Shown here in pieces: positions 59,984 through 64,000 of a stretch of 64,000 nt of DNA. Origin of the DNA: Takakia lepidozioides (taxonomy: Eukaryota; Streptophyta; Takakiopsida; Takakiales; Takakiaceae); the NCBI GenBank assembly GCA_030704615.1, contig CM060733.1, positions 27,096,001 to 27,160,000 of the forward strand, given 5' to 3'. The position numbers were made by a program, and so were the translations under genes. Within the stretch, counting starts at the first letter, position 1. Each line of letters opens with the position of its first letter. Below the pieces are notes generated by a model. That model was not told the origin of the DNA. It did not search any database and saw nothing but the letters and a program-made list of their open reading frames with translations.

Positions 59984-60420
59984 TGTAACACCCAAGATCT
60001 ACACAAACTAGAATAGAAGTACTTCTCAACTTTTTTCCAAAACAACTCGATGCCTTTTAGGCTTTCATTGCAGGTTTATATACCCTTCACAATATGATTA
60101 TTTATAAAGGTTTGACTTGAGAGCCTCAAGTCAAAGCTCCAAAAGTCAACCTTCCTAGGTTTGACATATTCTCCACAATACGACTTTATCAAAGATACTT
60201 GCTAAAGTCAACCTTCACAGGTTTGCCATATTCTCTACAATATGACTTTATCAAAGATTTGACCTACTCTCCATAATATGGATATCTTAGAGGTTTGACT
60301 TGAGAGCCTCAAGTCAAACTTCCTTAAGTCAAACTTCTTAGGATCTTTCCTAGTTATTCTAGAAACTTTTAGGGAACTTTCCTCCTCTATCTAGAACCTT
60401 CTAGATTCTACCTTGTTACA
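59984..60420 (-). repeat. 3' LTR of a chromovirus, 437 bp
   Basis: On the minus strand the LTR starts TGTAACAAGG at 60420 and ends in TGTTACA at 59984, so both ends carry the inverted TGTAACA/TGTTACA. Immediately before it, on the minus strand, is a polypurine tract gaaagaggggagaat (60421-60435), which primes plus-strand synthesis. Inside are two copies of a perfect hairpin, TTTGACTTGA-gagcc-TCAAGTCAAA, at 60111-60135 and 60294-60318. Confidence 0.88.
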
Positions 60421-61705
60421 ATTCTCCCCTCTTTCAAGAAGCAACATCCTTGTTGTTCGAATTTTCAAAAGCTTGAATTGCCAATTGAGCATTTGCGAGA
60501 TTTTGCACCGGTTCTAAGTAGCTTCATATAATGGAAATCCTTTCCATAAAACCAAATACTCCAACACCTCATGTCGCCCTCGTTTGTATGTGCGTTTTTT
60601 CAGAACACAGTCGACCTCTCACTCTTCATTTCCGTCTATCAACTCTGGTAAATGTTATAGTTCTTGATTATATTTTAATATTGATGGTCGAGGTTCGTAA
60701 CGACGTAGTAGAGAAACGTGAAACACCGGGTGGATCTTCATATGTGGTGGTAACTCCAGCTTGTATGCTACTGCTCCAATGCGTTTAATGATCGAAAAAA
60801 GACCAATGAACCGTGCCCCTAGTTTTCGCGATCCAATGATGTGTAAATTGGTTGTAGACAACTACACTTGATCCCCAACTACAAACTCCTCATCCTGTCG
60901 ACGTGCATTTGCATACTGTTTTTGACGATTTTGGGCAACCATCAGCTTCTCTTTAGCTTGACGTACTCCCTGTCGAATTTGTTGCACAAATGCGTTAGTC
61001 GCGGCTACCTTGGATAACTCCTCTTTTGGTAAATTGAACTTCGTAAGAGTTGTTGGCACATTGGGTGTTCACCATACATAAAAAAGAAATGAGTTTCTTT
61101 CGTTGACGCGTTGACCGAGTTATTGTATGAAAATTCTACCAATGGTAATAACCAATCTCACTCTTCTTGTTCTTCTAACGTAAAGGCCCGCAACATGTCT
61201 TCAATTGTACGATTTGCTCGTTCTGTCTGTCCATCTGACTCCGGATGATAGGCTGTTGACATAGCTAATTTGGTTTTAAAAATACCAAATAAGTTTTTTC
61301 AAAACAACCTAGTAAATTGGGTACCCCTATCAGTAATGAGAACTTTAGATAGCCCAAACTCCAACATGTCCTGCTATCGCCGTATCATGAGCTTCAAACA
61401 AGACTTCTGTCTTCAATGCAGGTTTATCAGGGATCCAAAGTTTACCTTATGTGAATACCAACCCTCAAACTTCTGTCACTTTGCCCTTCTTTTAGCGTCC
61501 ACGATCTCCCCATCATCTTTAGAAGCCGTCGTTATCTTGTTCCACCAATCGGGTTGAATGTTGATTTCTATCAATGTGTTCATGCGCGGCATTCTTGTCA
61601 TTGCATCTGCCAGTTGCCGTTTTCCCTCCACATAGACGATCTTCATATTAAATTGTTGTCGTCACTCCGCCCAATGAATCTGTCCCTGCATCGGAGGTCG
61701 TGTGC
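60421..61705 (-). mobile_element. Truncated Ty3/gypsy chromovirus pol (RNase H end, integrase, chromodomain)
   Basis: Reading the minus strand from 61705 downwards: the end of an RNase H domain (QFNMKIVYVEGKRQLADAMT), a linker, integrase core pieces ([20 protein letters not shown]), the integrase C-terminal part (AYKLELPPHMKIHPVFHVS) and a chromodomain (TYKRGRHEVLEYLVLWKGF), which places it among chromoviruses. Stops and frame changes are scattered throughout, so no polyprotein can be made. Protease, reverse transcriptase, gag and the 5' LTR are absent: the element is cut near 61705. It joins the LTR at 60420 in the expected order. Confidence 0.85.
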
Positions 61706-63080
61706 CTAGAAGGATCACAAAATGTAGTTTTAGAAACAATTTGAATTCAACAAAATGTACTCGGGTGCAATTCGGGGAACCCAAAATCATGTCTTATATT
61801 CTGACAAGTGTTGTCTTTCCTATATCACGTGACTGTGGCATGACCAAACTAAAAAGTCGCGAAGGAAATGAATGAAATGGAATTATACGGGGCCGAGACA
61901 TCTATACATCTATACATATTTATAACACTGATGCATATTAATATGTCATGTTGACTTAGAAATTTATGGTGGGCGGTATATATTATGGGGATGAACAATT
62001 CTTGCAAAGTGGAGGAGCAAACCCCAGTGGAGGGAGGGATGAGGGGAAGGGTGCAACACTGGGGGGACTTCTTGGGAGGTCACCCACGACAGTACTATTT
62101 CCACCTAAAGGTGCTTTATCTGATGGGATCTGTTGTGGTAGCCTTGGTATGACCACCATCCCTATCTTTTTAGGCGATATTCAGCCTAAAAACATAAAAA
62201 AAGAAGGTTACGCCGACAGTACCCCTCAACACTGACAAACTGAGAATGTGACAACCCAGAGCGCAAGTCCTCAAAAGTCCATAGCTCCATGAAAATCCAT
62301 CTAACTTGCAAAATGATCTTACCAGCATGTAGGTATGGTGAATGGCTATCAATATTCAATCTCTCATTTGGGATGAAGATAAACTTATTTGCACAATGTT
62401 ATAGATTATATGAAGAGCACTCACTAAAAAACTGTAGTGTGACGTCCAATCTGAGCCACCTGATCTTGCACTCACCCAAGCCATACAACAGAGTAAGAGC
62501 CTCCCATTGCATTTTTTCAGAGAATAGCAGTGCTTGCTTAGAAATGCCCATTCTGTCCGAGATATTTTCCACCATATTGAAGACCCAACCAGCCTCGCTG
62601 GTAAGCTTGGCTTACTCACATTCTTCCTTCGCACCGCTCTTTGTTTACTCCTTAGATCCATACAATCCTAGAAAATGCTTTGTGTTGGTAGTCAAGAGTA
62701 TGAAGGAGGATGTGTGATTGCTTCTTTCTCTTCCTCTTCATAGTTTAGTGATTGGATCTGAGGATTTGGAATCACCATTTCCCTCTCTGTCTTGGTTCCT
62801 CGGCTGGCATGTAGCCATTTCTTCTCACTGCAACCCTCTCCTCCCCTCCAGAAAGCAATTTTTTTGTTTAATTATATGATCCATTAGCTCGTTGTGGTTC
62901 TTTAAAGGTGGGTTTTATCCCTCCAGACTGCAGGAATTGCCACCATGACTATTGTTGGATTTCTGTCCTCCCCCCCATGACAGTCCGTGTACCAAGTTCG
63001 CCTTCCTTCCCTCCGGACCATCTCATCTAGCCTTTGGCTGGGGCCTGATCTGGAACCCCCCATGTGAATTTTTCTATTTT
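61706..63080. other. No gene supported
   Basis: Short open frames only, for example a glycine-rich one at 61966-62235 and a 142-codon one at 62289-62717, none with a known domain. The segment probably includes repeat DNA. Confidence 0.35.
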
Positions 63081-63480
63081 CTCCCAAACGTCAGAAGATA
63101 AAGAGATGGGCCTCATCTCTTGCAGGGACTCCCCCGGCAATTATCTTCTTACAAGAGCATAAGCTATCCCTCAACAAAATCTCCTCCTTGGTCAATCAGA
63201 TTTGGCCCTCCTCCAACGCTTGGTGGACTAAAACAATAGAAGACATGGCCGTTTGTCTTGTCAGTGCAGACGTGGCTTAGGGATAGGCTCCGGTGCATCT
63301 TTTTCTCTCTGGCACTTTGGGTGTTATTAATATCCAGTATGCTCTTAATGACACTTCTGACAGACTTGATTTCTGGAATTCCATCCGGCTAAAGATCGTT
63401 GAGAACGATGAGGTTGACAATTTTCTACATATTGGTGAGGTCCAATTTATTGAGTTCCACACAGCAAAGCAAAGCAAAGA
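63081..63480 (+). mobile_element. LINE endonuclease (APE-type) fragment
   Basis: Frames in this stretch read FLQEHKLSLNKISSLVNQIW, then NAWWTKTIED, then after breaks LSGTLGVINIQYALNDTSDR and LDFWNSIRLKI, matching the N-terminal APE-like endonuclease domain of plant LINEs. Similarity ends near 63410, where unrelated sequence begins. It could be the opposite end of the same LINE family as the 55.9-kb fragment. Confidence 0.7.
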
Positions 63481-64000
63481 AATGGTCGGTAGAGTGAGAG
63501 AAGAGAGAGAATTTATATACTGAGTCAGAGCTGACTTGTTCAAAGCTAAATTAGTGTATGAATTGGGGAGGGCCCGGGGCCACATGTATTTTCTGTACAG
63601 TCTTTTCATTCTTGTTGCCTGCACACAAGACTAGTGTGGTGTGGGACCGGGTGCAGATGCGACCCAGGCGATAAATAAGACAGTGCAGCTGCTGAGGAGG
63701 AGGGGGGAGACTGGAGTGTAGAAGCTGACCCACACTCTGCCATTCTCCGACCAAACAGTCCGCTACCTCAGCTAGCTCCCACCGACTCGGGGTTTCCATG
63801 CATGCAGTAGCTGGTCGATGATTCGCTGTGAGGAGGTGGGTGAAAGTAAAAGTTGGCAGTGGTGAGCTGTCTCGGACGTCCATGGAATGGTAAAGTTTTA
63901 GTTAACGTCCATGGAATGATAGAGAGTAGGGGATACAGAAAGGAAGAAGCGAGGGAGGTCCCATGGCGTGCGCCATGCCCACATCTACTTGCCTGCGATC
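63481..64000. other. Unassigned right end
   Basis: A 110-codon minus open frame (63551-63883) is proline- and leucine-rich without a recognised domain. The sequence is GC-richer than the DNA to its left and could be part of a gene continuing beyond the window. Confidence 0.3.

Overview
This is nuclear DNA from a land plant. The evidence is a set of multi-exon genes with plant-type products: a SNAP33-like SNARE, a VPS2.2/2.3-type ESCRT-III subunit, a plant complex I B15/NDUFB4 subunit, an LPAT4/5-type acyltransferase and a plastid-type CPBP protease. There are also PLS-type PPR fragments and plant-type transposable elements. Introns are about 90-900 bp with GT-AG ends. Seed plant or not cannot be proven here, but the HAD-fused terpene cyclase pseudogene and the style of the PPR repeats make me lean to a non-seed plant (bryophyte, lycophyte or fern). 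That lean is inference.

Layout. 0.76-2.3 kb: intronless, broken HAD-terpene cyclase gene. 5.7-10.6 kb: VPS2-type ESCRT-III gene (minus, 11 exons). 13.4-18.9 kb: sphingosine-1-phosphate lyase (minus, 16 exons, one of 16 nt). 22.0-22.9 kb: secreted DUF642-like protein. 23.9-30.3 kb: a candidate non-autonomous CACTA transposon (CACTACAA/TTGTAGTG ends, TCA target duplication) loaded with several generations of PPR gene fragments. 30.3-37 kb: repeat-rich DNA, including an array of about 19 small palindromes and a Ty3/gypsy scrap with a foldback beside it. 38.5-55.4 kb: a compact gene island of six genes: UDP-sugar transporter (-), CPBP protease (+), NDUFB4 (+), SNAP33 (-), ribosomal protein eL20 (+) and LPAT (-), with divergent promoters at 40.8-42.1 and 49.2-49.75 kb. 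55.8-64 kb: LINE remnants, a truncated chromovirus with one well-defined LTR, and AT-rich DNA.

The housekeeping genes do not form one pathway, although several serve membranes: VPS2 (endosomal sorting), SNAP33 (vesicle fusion), LPAT and S1P lyase (lipid metabolism) and the sugar-nucleotide transporter (Golgi/ER). All gene models were assembled by hand from splice signals, reading phase and family resemblance, without alignment software. Exon phases close without remainder in every model. The 5' ends of the transporter and the CPBP protease are the least certain.
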